Source of the DNA: Flavobacteriales bacterium
GTDB lineage: Bacteria > Bacteroidota > Bacteroidia > Flavobacteriales_G > JALEGO01
Assembly: GCA_020629755.1 (NCBI GenBank)
Contig: JAHDCS010000002.1
Coordinates: 1 to 64,000, forward strand
DNA: 64,000 nucleotides
Reading direction: 5' to 3'
This document shows, one piece after another, positions 26,901 to 36,800 of the stretch. The translations under genes were made by a program, and so were the position numbers. A model generated the notes under the pieces. That model was not told where the DNA came from. It saw only the letters and a program-made list of their open reading frames with translations, and made no database searches. The stretch's first letter is position 1. Every line of letters starts with the position of its first letter.

Positions 26901-28977
26901 CAATAAAACCAATGGCTGCTTTTTGTTTTTCAAATACAAATTTTTCCGAGATACTTGAGAATAGATTTTGATGAATATCACCCGCATAACACCCGTTAGA
27001 TAAGATGAAGAAGTATTTATTTTGGTTGTTATAGGTGGATGGATTTTCTAAGCCAATGTCAAAACTTGAGGTAGAAGAGTGCCCAAAAAAACTTAGAAAT
27101 GCAGCCCCTTTGTTAATAATAGTAGTAATTGAATCTGCTAAATTGAAATCAATAGGATCGGCAGTAGATTTATAAAATTCAAAAACATTTGCCCCGTAAT
27201 GATCGCTTTGAATAATGTTTTTATACTTGGTTAAGTAAGACCGAAATGTATTTTGCTCAGATTGATTGATTCCGCCACCAAAATGCAATATTTTTTTATG
27301 CCAAAGCTCATCTGAAATAGGCCCCACTTGATCATAATTATCAATGGCTTGTTGATGAGCTTCTGCCTTTTCAAGGTAATCGTATACATGCTCGTTGTTT
27401 AGAGCCGCAAGTCTGCCAGTGGCAATCTTAGGCAAAGGCAAAGAGCGATCCATTACTGAGAAGTAAAAATCACAAGCCGGTGAGCTATAAGAAGGCACAA
27501 GATTGTTTTGTTGCGCAATGCTGTTTTTTCTGGCAGATTGGTTTGCATCCATCACTGCCTTACCAATTAAAAACAAATGTTTAGGCTGCGCGCTGGTTTG
27601 GGTATACAAATACCGACAGACATTCTCAATAGCAGAAGGATGTTTTTGAACACCTAAAGCAAACTGGTCACTCAATTGATCGATATAACAAACCAAAGGA
27701 TCATGCCCTAAACTAAGTTTGTGAGCGGCATACTCATTTACAGACATTTCTAACTTGGGATGCGTCACAATTAAAAATAAAGAGTCTTCATTAAGCGTGC
27801 TGTAATCTACAAAACGCCCATTATTCCCGATTGGAGTAATAGAATTTACATTGCTAATTTCACTTTGTGCTGAAATAAAAAGAGTTTTAGACTCGGCAGT
27901 ATTTGATGCAGGCACAACACCAGATAAGCTTGATCCAGCTTGATTTAACACAATTCTTCTATGGTCAGATAAATCATACAAGGCTGTGGGGTTAGAAGGG
28001 GCATTGCCTGAAAAAGAAATGTGGTAAGGATTTAAACCATTGTTTTCTAATTCAAAATCTAGCACGGTAAATGGGCTAGAAAACGTAAAGTTTTTGGCAT
28101 ATTTGAGCTTGGCATAACTAATGGCCATCCGAGTGGTTGAGCCTGTAGGGTTTAAGGTGAAATTTAAAGTATTATTGCCTGAGTTTATACTGATAGGAGA
28201 GTCTTCAAATTTTAGGTATTTATCAGATCCAATTAAAGTATCTAATAAAGAGGTGCCATTAAAGGAAATACTAAGATCTTTTTGTTTGTTATTTGTGCCA
28301 ATGATAAAAAATGAAAGTTCTGGCGTAAAAGAAGCATTAAGCGCGTCAATAGTGAAGACTTCATTTTTCTGTGAGGTAAAGTCACCACTCATCCACCCTT
28401 CTCCTAACACATAACCCTCAGTATGTTTAACTTTAGCATCGCCTTGATAATAACGGTCTGAATAGACATTAACAGATTCTTCAATAAAATAGGGTTCAAG
28501 CAAACTTGTATTTACCGCAGCACTAGAGATATTACTAAGCCTAAATACAGAAGCCGAAGGCTTTAGGGTCAAAAAATAAGAAATAGTATCGTTGAAATTA
28601 CTGTAATAAGGGTTGGTGAGCTGATCTAGAGAACCATAAAGAAGAGAGTCTGTAAGACCAGAGTTTTTCTGGGCATAAAATTCAATAAAATCATTACTAT
28701 CAAACGAAAAATCATTTTCGCCTTCAATGTGTATGTAAACAGGTTTGCCATAGCCATAAATCTCTATATTTCTAGGATCAATATTATCGATGTTATGCAC
28801 CCCTAGCGCATCAAAGCCAGCCTTTAGTTCGGTATATGAAATCTGGTGAATGCCACTTTTAGAAACCGGAAATTTGTAATACGTTAAGCTATGATCAATC
28901 CACTGGTTATTGTATGACTGAGCCATTAAAAAAAAAGGGCTTAGCAGACATATAATAAGACAGCGCATACAGGTCAT
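23923..28977 (-). CDS. porU2: C25 cysteine peptidase, putative type IX secretion sortase PorU2
   Basis: A 1684-residue exported peptidase. After a signal peptide (1-19) and a long N-terminal region, the peptidase C25 (gingipain-type) domain spans about 395-760, with catalytic His633 in FFGHSST and Cys663 in SNGCYAGD. It is followed by CARDB-like beta domains (about 780-860 and 1350-1440) and a FlgD-like Ig domain with NYPNPFSSHT near 1600. T9SS sortases cut off the C-terminal signal of cargo and attach it to the surface. At 1684 residues it is longer than the classic PorU (about 1100-1300) and matches the PorU2 type. It overlaps porV2 by 4 nt (ATGA). The lack of a classic C-terminal signal fits a machinery role rather than a cargo. 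Confidence 0.75.
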   Translation of the reverse strand: MTCMRCLIICLLSPFFLMAQSYNNQWIDHSLTYYKFPVSKSGIHQISYTELKAGFDALGVHNIDNIDPRNIEIYGYGKPVYIHIEGENDFSFDSNDFIEFYAQKNSGLTDSLLYGSLDQLTNPYYSNFNDTISYFLTLKPSASVFRLSNISSAAVNTSLLEPYFIEESVNVYSDRYYQGDAKVKHTEGYVLGEGWMSGDFTSQKNEVFTIDALNASFTPELSFFIIGTNNKQKDLSISFNGTSLLDTLIGSDKYLKFEDSPISINSGNNTLNFTLNPTGSTTRMAISYAKLKYAKNFTFSSPFTVLDFELENNGLNPYHISFSGNAPSNPTALYDLSDHRRIVLNQAGSSLSGVVPASNTAESKTLFISAQSEISNVNSITPIGNNGRFVDYSTLNEDSLFLIVTHPKLEMSVNEYAAHKLSLGHDPLVCYIDQLSDQFALGVQKHPSAIENVCRYLYTQTSAQPKHLFLIGKAVMDANQSARKNSIAQQNNLVPSYSSPACDFYFSVMDRSLPLPKIATGRLAALNNEHVYDYLEKAEAHQQAIDNYDQVGPISDELWHKKILHFGGGINQSEQNTFRSYLTKYKNIIQSDHYGANVFEFYKSTADPIDFNLADSITTIINKGAAFLSFFGHSSTSSFDIGLENPSTYNNQNKYFFILSNGCYAGDIHQNLFSSISEKFVFEKQKAAIGFIAQSDQGLPSYLDNLTAKIYSNMSKNHYAASIGELLQISIEESILNNPNAPLVKITGFETVLHGDPSLQLTANKKVDYAVIEPSYIAFNPENPSLAVDSFDLLVRCANLGITDTQQVAIAVQRTFPGGQQEVYNFTASPIAFDDTLRFTLPINGSIGVGLNTFKVIIDPLNLIDEASELNNNTLNDVNASLVISSNEIIPVYPYNYQVVDWLSFPLKASTANTLAQEKEYILQLDTTDAYNSPVKQETIISSSGGVVEWNASFPITTDSIVYFWRCSPKALDPDSLKWREHSFQFISGKTGWGQDHFYQLKHNTFSSLQYNKPSRNITYDSSSASLFCNVIGRQWITDLDGTFFSINGILQGKNACGGQPAFKVAVIDPITLKPWEVANIVNGDTINYPENDFGNGNNLWESNSNNCNSNFPVHTKQYFSFLANHPEQIDSLASMLQNKIPNGHYLLIYTVRKVDYQTGTTLNSSSLKQSLNNLGAFALDTLPDDRPWIFFTKIGDPSTTQEIVGDSINQNISLSVDLEGLGNSGKHTSPLIGPASAWQSLHWKYQNTENDFQDSIGLEILDQNNQVLHSYDLLSSDVLNLSTLVTANNFPNIKLRSFLKDSVNEYPAQPSYWHVLYETAPEAAINPKKGLYLSADTLEEGDSLHFAVAIENISEVDMDSLRVSYNVLHQNGSIINIPYQTQAPLLSGEVLYDTLSFSTANMGSENILTVDVNPEDSLWQIEQYHFNNLLNIPFKLNIDKINPLIDVTFDNQRILDGDIVSAEPFIEISITDNNLNKLLNQISDTSNIQMALIDPLGTVIPIHFNTTTSLYTSNVTLASANNEHFKVGLSPKFTKDGIYTLRVQAWDKSSNKAASEPYEITFEVVLESSITQIVNYPNPFSSHTQFVFTLTGSTVPDVFKIQILTVSGKLVREINKDELGPLHIGKNISSFRWDGTDRYGDKLANGAYLYRAIIKHNGEEIKHRTSGADAYFKKGFGKMYIIR

Positions 28978-30041
28978 TTAATGGTATAAGATAGTGAGAA
29001 AACATGCGAGTATAGACCAGCCGCGACATCGCCAATATCGGTGAGGGCATAATCAATACTAAGATCTTGAATCTTTACTCCAATGCCCATATTGGGTTGT
29101 ATAGTCAAAAACTCTCTGTTGCCAATATCATTGGTTTGTCTTTGAATATTGCCAAATCCAAAACGTAGGTAAGCTAATTTTTTATAGTCTAATTCTACGC
29201 CCAAATGAGGGTCAAGACCTAATGGGTCTCCGTTAATCAATACATTTCGTTTGCCATCAGTGGTGAGGTCAATATTTATTTCTGGCAGGATGCCTATTTT
29301 ATCTCCCACATGAAATCGGTAGGCGGCTCCAAATATAAATTTTGGTAAAGTAATCTCTGTGCCGTTTTGCGGGATCTCATTTCCGGTTAAGGTAAAGACT
29401 TCTTGAGTGCGGTCATCTAAACGATAAGACCATGCATTTACAGTAGTGGTAATGTCTTTAGCTAAAACACCAATAGAAAGGTTGTTTTTGTGATACTGTA
29501 ACCCTAGGTCTATACCAAAGCCCCAAGCAGAGGCAAAAGCGCCTACTTTTCTATGAATAATTTTAGCTGAAGCCCCCAAATCGACATGTTTAAGAATGCC
29601 TCTTCGGGCATAGGACACTAAAAAAGCATAATCGGCTGCAGAGAACGAAGTGATGTTGTCATAATTCACATTGCCATTTTGATCGATTAAATCAATGGTA
29701 TTAGGGATGTCGTCTATGCCAAATCTGATAAAGCTAATCCCGATTGCAGAGGCGCTGTCTAAATTGTGGGCGCCTGCCACGTAATCGAATTTGGCAATAC
29801 CTGCAAAATATTCAGCGTGCATAGCAGTGATATCGAATTTTCCAGGGGTGTTGAGTAATCCTGAAGGATTCCAGAATCCGGCTTCTGCGCCTTGGGTGGT
29901 GGCTACAACAGAAGAAGCCCGTCCAAAAGCATCAGCGCCAACGCCAATAGATAAAAACTCATTGCTGTATTTAGGCGCCTGAGCCCAAAGATGAAAGCCA
30001 AATAAATATCCCCCCAAAAAACAAAAAACACTACGTGTCAT
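28974..30041 (-). CDS. porV2: PorV/PorQ-family outer-membrane protein, PorV2 type
   Basis: A 355-residue outer-membrane beta-barrel of the PorV/PorQ family. The signal peptide runs to about residue 21. The N-terminus SIGVGADAFGRASSVVATTQGAEAGFWNPSGL is the usual PorV/FadL-like opening (given here as features near 32-62). Many alternating strands follow. PorV shuttles cargo from the T9SS translocon to the PorU sortase. The stop overlaps the start of porU2 (ATGA), so the two are translationally coupled and presumably form one attachment unit. Divergent from pssA. Confidence 0.75.
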   Translation of the reverse strand: MTRSVFCFLGGYLFGFHLWAQAPKYSNEFLSIGVGADAFGRASSVVATTQGAEAGFWNPSGLLNTPGKFDITAMHAEYFAGIAKFDYVAGAHNLDSASAIGISFIRFGIDDIPNTIDLIDQNGNVNYDNITSFSAADYAFLVSYARRGILKHVDLGASAKIIHRKVGAFASAWGFGIDLGLQYHKNNLSIGVLAKDITTTVNAWSYRLDDRTQEVFTLTGNEIPQNGTEITLPKFIFGAAYRFHVGDKIGILPEINIDLTTDGKRNVLINGDPLGLDPHLGVELDYKKLAYLRFGFGNIQRQTNDIGNREFLTIQPNMGIGVKIQDLSIDYALTDIGDVAAGLYSHVFSLSYTIK

Positions 30042-30128
30042 ACCTTTTTAAAATTACATATTTATGTTTAGATAACTGCTATACAAATTTTTAATTGTGT
30101 AAAGCGCCCATTGTTTATTTACACTTTG

Positions 30129-30136
30129 TATTTTTG
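30129..30136 (+). promoter_or_regulatory. -7 box immediately before pssA
   Basis: TATTTTTG matches TAnnTTTG and ends 4 nt before the GTG start of pssA at 30141. A TTG lies 15 nt upstream of it. As at 10655, this geometry implies a message with little or no leader. Confidence 0.5.
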
Positions 30137-30140
30137 CAAG

Positions 30141-30956
30141 GTGTTTTTTATAAAAGCTCTACCAAATATAGCAACCCTTTTCAATCTTTTTTTAGGGGTT
30201 GCGGGGATTGTATTTACCTTTAATACTCAGCTTGAAATGGCCGCATTTTGTATTGTTGTGGCAGCAGTGTTAGATTTTTTGGATGGATTTTTAGCCCGTT
30301 TATTAGGAGTGTCAAGCGCCATAGGTAAACAACTTGATTCACTGGCTGATCTTATTAGTTTTGGCTTGTTGCCTTCTATGATACTGTTTCAGTTTATTCG
30401 CATTCATCAAAACCAGTATTTTGAAGATTGGCAAATAGGCACGCCCTTTTTTTATGAGAGTTTATGGGCGTTTTTAATTGTGATATGTGCAGCGCTTCGC
30501 TTGGCTAAATTTAATGTGTCAGACAATCAAGAACACCACTTTGTGGGGGTGCCCACTCCTGCAATTGCTCTTTTTGTAGGATCAATTACGCTTTTGTTAT
30601 TTGATGAATTACGCCTTAACCTTTATGTGGCACCGCAATGGCAAGCCATAGTATATTTACAAGAAAAGCGCAGAATTTCAGAGTTTGATTTACAATTAGT
30701 AGATCTGTTTTTTGCAAAAAACAGATACATTATTTTATCTGTTTGTTTGTCTGTGCTGATGGTTTTACCCTTCAAGTTTATGGCCTTTAAGCCTAAAAGT
30801 AAATCACTAAAAGCGCATTTTCCGCAAATTATATTTCTGTTTTTGAGTCTTTTAATCTTAGGTTATTTTGGATGGACACATCATGTGTTTGCAGCTTTTC
30901 CAATTATGTTTCTTTTGTATCTTGTTATGTCAATCCCTCTAAATTTTAAACGATGA
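30141..30956 (+). CDS. pssA: CDP-diacylglycerol-serine O-phosphatidyltransferase
   Basis: An integral membrane enzyme (271 residues) that makes phosphatidylserine, precursor of phosphatidylethanolamine. The CDP-alcohol phosphotransferase motif is visible near residues 44-70 (DFLDGFLARLLG followed by KQLDSLADL), with about seven membrane spans. The open frame extends ten codons upstream, but the first canonical start compatible with the promoter box and the family N-terminus (FFIKALPNIATLFNLFLG) is GTG at 30141. The stop overlaps the purS start (ATGA). Confidence 0.85.
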   Translation: MFFIKALPNIATLFNLFLGVAGIVFTFNTQLEMAAFCIVVAAVLDFLDGFLARLLGVSSAIGKQLDSLADLISFGLLPSMILFQFIRIHQNQYFEDWQIGTPFFYESLWAFLIVICAALRLAKFNVSDNQEHHFVGVPTPAIALFVGSITLLLFDELRLNLYVAPQWQAIVYLQEKRRISEFDLQLVDLFFAKNRYIILSVCLSVLMVLPFKFMAFKPKSKSLKAHFPQIIFLFLSLLILGYFGWTHHVFAAFPIMFLLYLVMSIPLNFKR

Positions 30957-31204
30957 ATTACAATGCTCATATTCATATTATGCCGCACGACACTATTTTA
31001 GATCCGCAAGGCCAGGCAGTGAATGATTCTCTAAAAAAACTAGGCTTTCAAACTATTGAAAATGTACGAGTGGGTAAAAAAATTTCATTTTCAATTCATG
31101 CAGATTCTAAAGAAATAGCTCAAAATAAAGCCAAAGAGGCTTGTGAAAAATTATTAGTGAACAAAATAGTAGAATCTTACAAGATTGAGATTCTTGAAAA
31201 TTAA
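30953..31204 (+). CDS. purS: Phosphoribosylformylglycinamidine synthase subunit PurS
   Basis: PurS, 83 residues, the small subunit of the three-part FGAM synthase of purine synthesis; it holds PurL and PurQ together. The N-terminal strand and the motif ILDPQGQAV (residues 15-23) and FQTIENVRVGK are typical. PurL and PurQ are not in the window, so the small subunit is encoded apart from its partners. It overlaps pssA by 4 nt and the amidase start by about 11 nt. Confidence 0.85.
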   Translation: MNYNAHIHIMPHDTILDPQGQAVNDSLKKLGFQTIENVRVGKKISFSIHADSKEIAQNKAKEACEKLLVNKIVESYKIEILEN

Positions 31205-32792
31205 CTTCTTTTTTTTTCTTTTTTTTGGGGGGATGAGTATTACGGCTCAAAGCTCCTTAAAGGCGCCTGTCTTAACTAAAGAGAAAACTAGTGTTTTTAC
31301 TTTAGATTTAACCAATCAAAGCGCTTGCAGTGTGGTGGGATATTTTAGGCGCAAAATCACAAAAGGGAGATATAAAATTTATTCTAAGAATAGCGCGCCT
31401 GTATCTTTAAATTTGAATACTGAGCATACGCCAAGCGAACACTATTTTTATACGACTCTTTTGAATCAACAGGTTGATTCTGTGCAATTTATTTTTGAGA
31501 CAGAAACGTCTTTTTCATTACAAATTGTGCCACTTGCCCCTAAGAAGGGACATGCTAAAGTAAGCACGCCTTCACCCATAGAATGCGTATGTAGCGCACC
31601 AAAAATAGTAGAGAGAGAAGATTGGTGTAATGCGAGTTGTCCTATTGACCAAACGCCAGACACGAGTGATGTTACACATTTGGTGATTCATCATACGGCC
31701 GATCAGCAGTATTCTGGTTCTGGGACTGATTTTTCTCAGGTAGTGAATTATTATTATCAGCTTCACACCGATGTATTTGGGTGGGATGATATAGGGTATA
31801 ATTATTTAATAGACCCTGATGGCGTAGTGTATCAAGGGCGTGCGTCAGGGTTAAAAGGCGCTCATTTTTCATGCATGAACGATTCAACATTGGGGATTGC
31901 TTTGATTGGTGATTTTCAAGTAGAGCAACCAAGCACACAAATGCTAGAGGTCTTAGATTCACTCTTGCTTTATGAGACTTGTGATAAAGGCATTAATGTT
32001 TTAGATGCGCAGTATCATTTGGCTTCAGACTTGCAACTCTCTAGAATCATTGGTCATTTAGATGGCAATGCATCTTTAGAAGGATGTCCTTCGGGTACGG
32101 TTTGCCCGGGGCAAAATGTGTATCCGCTTTTAAATGCATTTAGAGATTCAGTACTCACAGATTCATGTTTGATAGGGCAAACAGATTTGTATTACGATAA
32201 TGAATTTACCCAAATAGAGACCTTTCAAAGCTCAGAAGATTCAATTTCTATGGCTTTTGTTCAGAAATTCTGGCAATGGCAAGATTCAACTTTTTTAAAT
32301 ACACCCTTTACGACTGCTAGTTTTTTATCTACGGATAGTGTTTTAGATGGATCGGATTCACTATTGTTTTCGCAGATGTTTGAGTCTGATTCTTTAGAAG
32401 AGAGCTATTCATTTTCTTTTGCCTACCCGCTTCAAAACAGTTTAACAAGTCTTTATTTGATTACTAAATTAGATGCTACAAATGCCATTGAAGAGTTAGA
32501 TGAATCGAATAACTATTATGTGTTTCCGCTTATAGAACTGGAACCTCCGGTGGTGGGGTCTAACATAATGAATGTGGATGACACCCCAGTGTTTTATCCT
32601 AATCCGACCAATGATTTTTTGTATTCTAAGGATATAGTAAAAGACATTACACTATACAATACACTTTTACAACCTGTGCTTTGGCGTAGCAGTATGCCGA
32701 TAGATTTGCGGGATTTAGAGGCGGGGGTGTATTATGTAAGCTACAGCTATAATAATAAAAACAAGCTTTCAAAAATTATAAAACAAAAATAA
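31194..32792 (+). CDS. Peptidoglycan N-acetylmuramoyl-L-alanine amidase with T9SS sorting domain
   Basis: A 532-residue secreted enzyme. The start is probably TTG at 31194 (or 31185), since no ATG precedes the signal peptide (KINFFFFLFFGGMSITAQ). The amidase_2/PGRP domain (about 125-320) has the zinc ligands His166 in VIHHTAD and His288 in GHLDGN, and a Cys in EGCPSGTVC. A CARDB-like beta domain (about 340-445) and a T9SS type A sorting domain (FYPNPTNDFLY, then GVYYVSYSYN) follow. The enzyme cleaves the amide bond between muramic acid and the stem peptide. The sorting signal sends it to the cell surface or outside rather than the periplasm, so it would act on other bacteria or on debris. Confidence 0.85.
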   Translation: MKINFFFFLFFGGMSITAQSSLKAPVLTKEKTSVFTLDLTNQSACSVVGYFRRKITKGRYKIYSKNSAPVSLNLNTEHTPSEHYFYTTLLNQQVDSVQFIFETETSFSLQIVPLAPKKGHAKVSTPSPIECVCSAPKIVEREDWCNASCPIDQTPDTSDVTHLVIHHTADQQYSGSGTDFSQVVNYYYQLHTDVFGWDDIGYNYLIDPDGVVYQGRASGLKGAHFSCMNDSTLGIALIGDFQVEQPSTQMLEVLDSLLLYETCDKGINVLDAQYHLASDLQLSRIIGHLDGNASLEGCPSGTVCPGQNVYPLLNAFRDSVLTDSCLIGQTDLYYDNEFTQIETFQSSEDSISMAFVQKFWQWQDSTFLNTPFTTASFLSTDSVLDGSDSLLFSQMFESDSLEESYSFSFAYPLQNSLTSLYLITKLDATNAIEELDESNNYYVFPLIELEPPVVGSNIMNVDDTPVFYPNPTNDFLYSKDIVKDITLYNTLLQPVLWRSSMPIDLRDLEAGVYYVSYSYNNKNKLSKIIKQK

Positions 32793-32798
32793 ATGTGC

Positions 32799-33413
32799 TT
32801 ACTTATTCTCCGGAAACCAGCGATTCTGGAAGAATAAAAACGAGAGTATACCTATAGAGATGGATGTATCTGCTACATTGAAAATAGGCTGAAAAAATTG
32901 CACACGTGCTCCGGCATAACCAGTTAAATCAATGATTTTCCAATCGGGCCAACAACAAAAGTCTATAATGGGTAGGTAAATCATATCCACAACGCGTCCT
33001 TGTAAGAAACTTTCGTACCCTTCGCCCATAGGCACTACTTTGGCAACTTCAAATAAACTATCAGTAAAGAATAAACCATAGAACAGTGAGTCAAATAAAT
33101 TACCTACTGCTCCTGCTAAAACCAATCCGGCGCAGATTAACATGCCGGTATGTACCTTGGCTTTTTTACTGTATTTGTATAGGTAATAAAATCCAACAAT
33201 AGAAAAGATAATTCTAAAAGTAGTTAGAGCAATCTTGCCCCAAACCCCACCAAATTCAAAACCAAAGGCCATACCTGGGTTTTCTGTAAAATGTATACGG
33301 AACCAGTCAAAAATAATCAGCTCTTGCCCAATTGACATATTGAGCTTTACCCAAATTTTACTTAGTTGGTCAATGCCTAAAACAAGAAAAAATACAAAAA
33401 GAGATAGGCGCAT
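32799..33413 (-). CDS. lspA: Lipoprotein signal peptidase (signal peptidase II)
   Basis: LspA, 204 residues, with four membrane spans. It cleaves the signal peptide of diacylated prolipoproteins, such as those seen at 10667, 40493 and 59958. The catalytic aspartates are in GNLFDS (about residue 108) and FNVADTSISIG (about 178). FTENPGMAFG near 42 is the family motif. It carries an insertion of about 35 residues between the catalytic motifs, usual in Bacteroidota. It is followed upstream by the TraR/DksA gene (14 nt). Confidence 0.92.
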   Translation of the reverse strand: MRLSLFVFFLVLGIDQLSKIWVKLNMSIGQELIIFDWFRIHFTENPGMAFGFEFGGVWGKIALTTFRIIFSIVGFYYLYKYSKKAKVHTGMLICAGLVLAGAVGNLFDSLFYGLFFTDSLFEVAKVVPMGEGYESFLQGRVVDMIYLPIIDFCCWPDWKIIDLTGYAGARVQFFQPIFNVADTSISIGILSFLFFQNRWFPENK

Positions 33414-33426
33414 TAAAAATCTATGA

Positions 33427-33807
33427 TTAAGTCCTTTGATTCTTTTTTGCCTCTATGCTTTGTGTAGCATGCGGCACAACGCGTAAACGCTCTTTTGAGA
33501 TTAACCGACCTGTATCACGGCATATCCCATAGGTTTTGTTTTCAATGCGAATAAGCGCATCTTCTAGGTTTTTAATGAATTTTTTTTCGCGTGTAGCAAA
33601 GCGAGCAGTATCTTCTCTAGATAAAACGTCGGATCCATCTTCTAGCATTTTAAATGTAGGAGAAGTATCTTCAGTGCCATTGTCATTTTCTTTAGAAATG
33701 GCAGCCTTTAACAACTCGTAGTTTTCTCTCGCTTCTGCAAGCTTTTTTTCAATGAGTTCTCTAAACTCCTGAAGCTCATTGTCGTTGTATCTTGTTTTTT
33801 CTGCCAT
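33427..33807 (-). CDS. TraR/DksA family zinc-finger protein
   Basis: A 126-residue DksA-like protein: an N-terminal coiled coil (about 10-70) that can enter the secondary channel of RNA polymerase, acidic tip residues, and a C-terminal zinc-finger region (YGICRDTGRLI ... RVVPHAT near 90-112). Of the four usual Cys only one is left, with His in the second half, as in many Bacteroidota members. It may modulate transcription initiation during the stringent response. It sits between ileS and lspA, all on the minus strand, a conserved order in this phylum. Confidence 0.85.
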   Translation of the reverse strand: MAEKTRYNDNELQEFRELIEKKLAEARENYELLKAAISKENDNGTEDTSPTFKMLEDGSDVLSREDTARFATREKKFIKNLEDALIRIENKTYGICRDTGRLISKERLRVVPHATQSIEAKKNQRT

Positions 33808-33887
33808 AAATGCAAGCTTAGTTACGCAATTTATAAAACTTAACGAATATGCAAAATAAATTTAACGTTTTTTTGTAAAAACAAAGA

Positions 33888-36800
33888 TTAGTTGTGTTTG
33901 CTTAGCCAGATATGAGTTTGAATGCCTGCTTCAATTTCAATAGAAGTATTGGGTGTATTAATAGAAGAATCAATGGTCAATTGCGCACACAAAGTTTCTT
34001 TACAGATATAGGTTTTGTTTTGCGTAATAGCCAGGTCTAATTCTGGATTAGAAAGTAACGAAACCTCAATTTTATCTGTAACCTCTAATCCTTTTTCTTT
34101 GCGTAAATTTTGAATGCGATTGACAAGTTCTCTGGCTAATCCTTCATTTTTCAAGTCTTCAGATATAGCAACATCAAGTGCCACAGAAATAGATCCTTCA
34201 GACGCAATTTTTAAGCCTTCAGCATCAGAGGTTTGTAAAATCACATCTTCAAGAGAAATATCAAAAGACTGATCTTCACATGACACAGAATAAAGCTCTC
34301 CCTTTTCAAGGGCAAGGATTTCTTCAGAACTTAGATTGGTAATCTTTTCGGCTACTTGTTTCATATACTTGCCGCATTTTTTACCCAGTGTTTTAAAGTT
34401 TGCCTTAGAGGTTTTCTTAAATATAGGATCAGAGGCGTCAGCGTAGGTAATAGATTTTACGTTTATCTCTGATAAGATTAAGTCTTTTATAGCTTCAACT
34501 TGTTCTTGTTGGGTTTTATGTTGTGCAACAAAAATGAGTTTTTCTAAAGGTTGGCGCACTTTTATTTTTTCTTTTTTACGTATAGATAAAGCCAATGAAC
34601 AGATTTTTTGTGCCTGATCCATTTTTTGTTCAAGTGTTTTGTCAATTAAAGAAGAGATGCTTTCAGGAAAATCAACAAGGTGAACAGAGGTGTGAGAGCC
34701 AGTTAAATCTTGGTATAATTGATCACTATAAAAAGGGGCAATGGGCGCCACCAATTTACTGATGGTTAAAAGACAGGTGTGCAAAGTGGTATATGCAGCT
34801 TTTTTATCGGCGGTAAATGCCCCAATCCAGAACCGTTTTCTTGACAAACGAACATACCAGTTACTTAAGTGTGCCACGACAAATTCGCTAATTTCTCTGG
34901 CGGCCCTTGTGGGTTCGTAGTTGGTATATTGCTCATCTACTAATGCAACGAGTGAATTTAATTTTGACAGTACCCAACGATCAAGTTCAGAAAATTCAGC
35001 TTCATTTTTATGGGTGTCAAAATCAAATTGATCTACATTGGCGTAAAGGGCAAAAAAAGCATAAGAGTTATAAAGAGCTCTGAAAAATTTCTTTTGTACT
35101 TCTTCAATGCCTTCTAAATCAAACTTTAAGTTATCCCAAGGCTGGGCATTTGAGATCATGTAAAACCGTGTTGCGTCTGGCCCGTATTTAGCAATGGTTT
35201 CAAACGGATCAGCAGCGTTACCTAGTCGTTTAGACATTTTTTGGCCATTCTTATCTAACACTAATCCGTTAGACACCACGTTTTTATAGGCTACTGAATC
35301 AAAGCACATGGTGGCAATAGCGTGTAAGGTGAAAAACCATCCGCGGGTTTGATCGACCCCTTCGGCAATAAAATCAGCCGGATATCCTAAAGCATTTTCA
35401 ATTTTTTCTTTATTTTCAAACGGATAATGCCACTGTGCATAAGGCATGGCTCCAGAGTCAAACCAGACATCTATTAAATCGGTTTCTCGATATAGTTTTT
35501 TGCCAGATTTAGAAACTAAAACAATATCATCTACATAAGGGCGGTGCAAATCTATTTTGTCGTAGTTGTCTTCTGAAAAGTCTTCTGGTGTAAAGCCTTC
35601 TAGCGGGTTTTTATCCATCCCCCCAACACTCACAGAATACACACATAAACCATACAACTCTTTTAAAGACCCCACGCATAGTTGTTCGCTGCGGTCTTCT
35701 GACGACCAAATCGGAATGGGAATACCCCAATACCGCGAGCGCGATAAATTCCAGTCTTGGAGGTTTTCAAGCCAATTACCAAACCTGCCGGTGCCGGTAG
35801 AGGCGGGCTTCCAGTTTATTTTTTTATTGTTGGCAATCAGCTTGTCTTTTACAGCAGTTGTTTTCACAAACCACGAGTCTAAAGGGTAATACAAAACAGG
35901 TTTATCTGTACGCCAACAGTGTGGGTAATTGTGGGCATATTTTTCAACTTTAAACGCTTTATTTTCTTCTTTTAGGTGGATGGCAATTTGCACATCTACA
36001 GATTTTTCTGGGGCTTTGTCTTTTTCGTAGTATTCGTTTTTCACGAATTTACCCGACAGAAAACCAAGACCTTCTCTAAATTTTCCGGTAGTATCTACAA
36101 GGGGCACCAAATCGCCGTTTTCATCTTTAATCAGCATGGGGGGCACTCCAGCTTTTTTAGCCACCAGGGCATCGTCAGCTCCAAATGTGGGAGCGGTGTG
36201 TACTATACCTGTACCATCTTCAGTGGTCACAAAATCACCTGCTATGACCACAAAAGCCTTCTCTGGGGTTTCAAAAGGTTTGGCCACATCCATCAGCGGA
36301 TGGTATGTTAAGCCTACTAAATCGTTGCCTTTATGCGTACTTACTATTTTATAAGGGATATTCTTGCCGTTGTTTTGATAGCCACTTAAATCATTTGTAG
36401 GCTCACCTGAAAAATGTTTAGCGATGAGGTTTTCAGCCAAGACAACGCGTATTTTTTTGTGCGTATACGCATTGAAGGTTTCAATAAGTACGTAATCGAT
36501 TTTTTCTCCAATGGTGAGCGCGGTGTTAGAAGGAAGCGTCCAAGGGGTGGTGGTCCAGGCGAGCATATGTACGTCTTGTTTGCCGAAAAGTGTTTCTTTT
36601 TGGGGGGATGATCTAAGCAAAAACTGTGCGACTACAGTAGTATCTTTCACATCTTTATAACAGCCTGGTTGATTCAGTTCATGAGAAGAAAGCCCTGTGC
36701 CTGCAGCAGGAGAATAGGGTTGAATGGTGTATCCTTTATATAATAGTTGTTTGTCGTACAAGCGTTTTAAAAGCCACCAAACCGATTCAATGTATTTGTT

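Noticed and set aside
30008..31234. Paired octamers as inverted repeats forming terminators, as some uptake sequences do
   Set aside because: The closest oppositely oriented copies are hundreds of bases apart and not in convergent intergenic regions.
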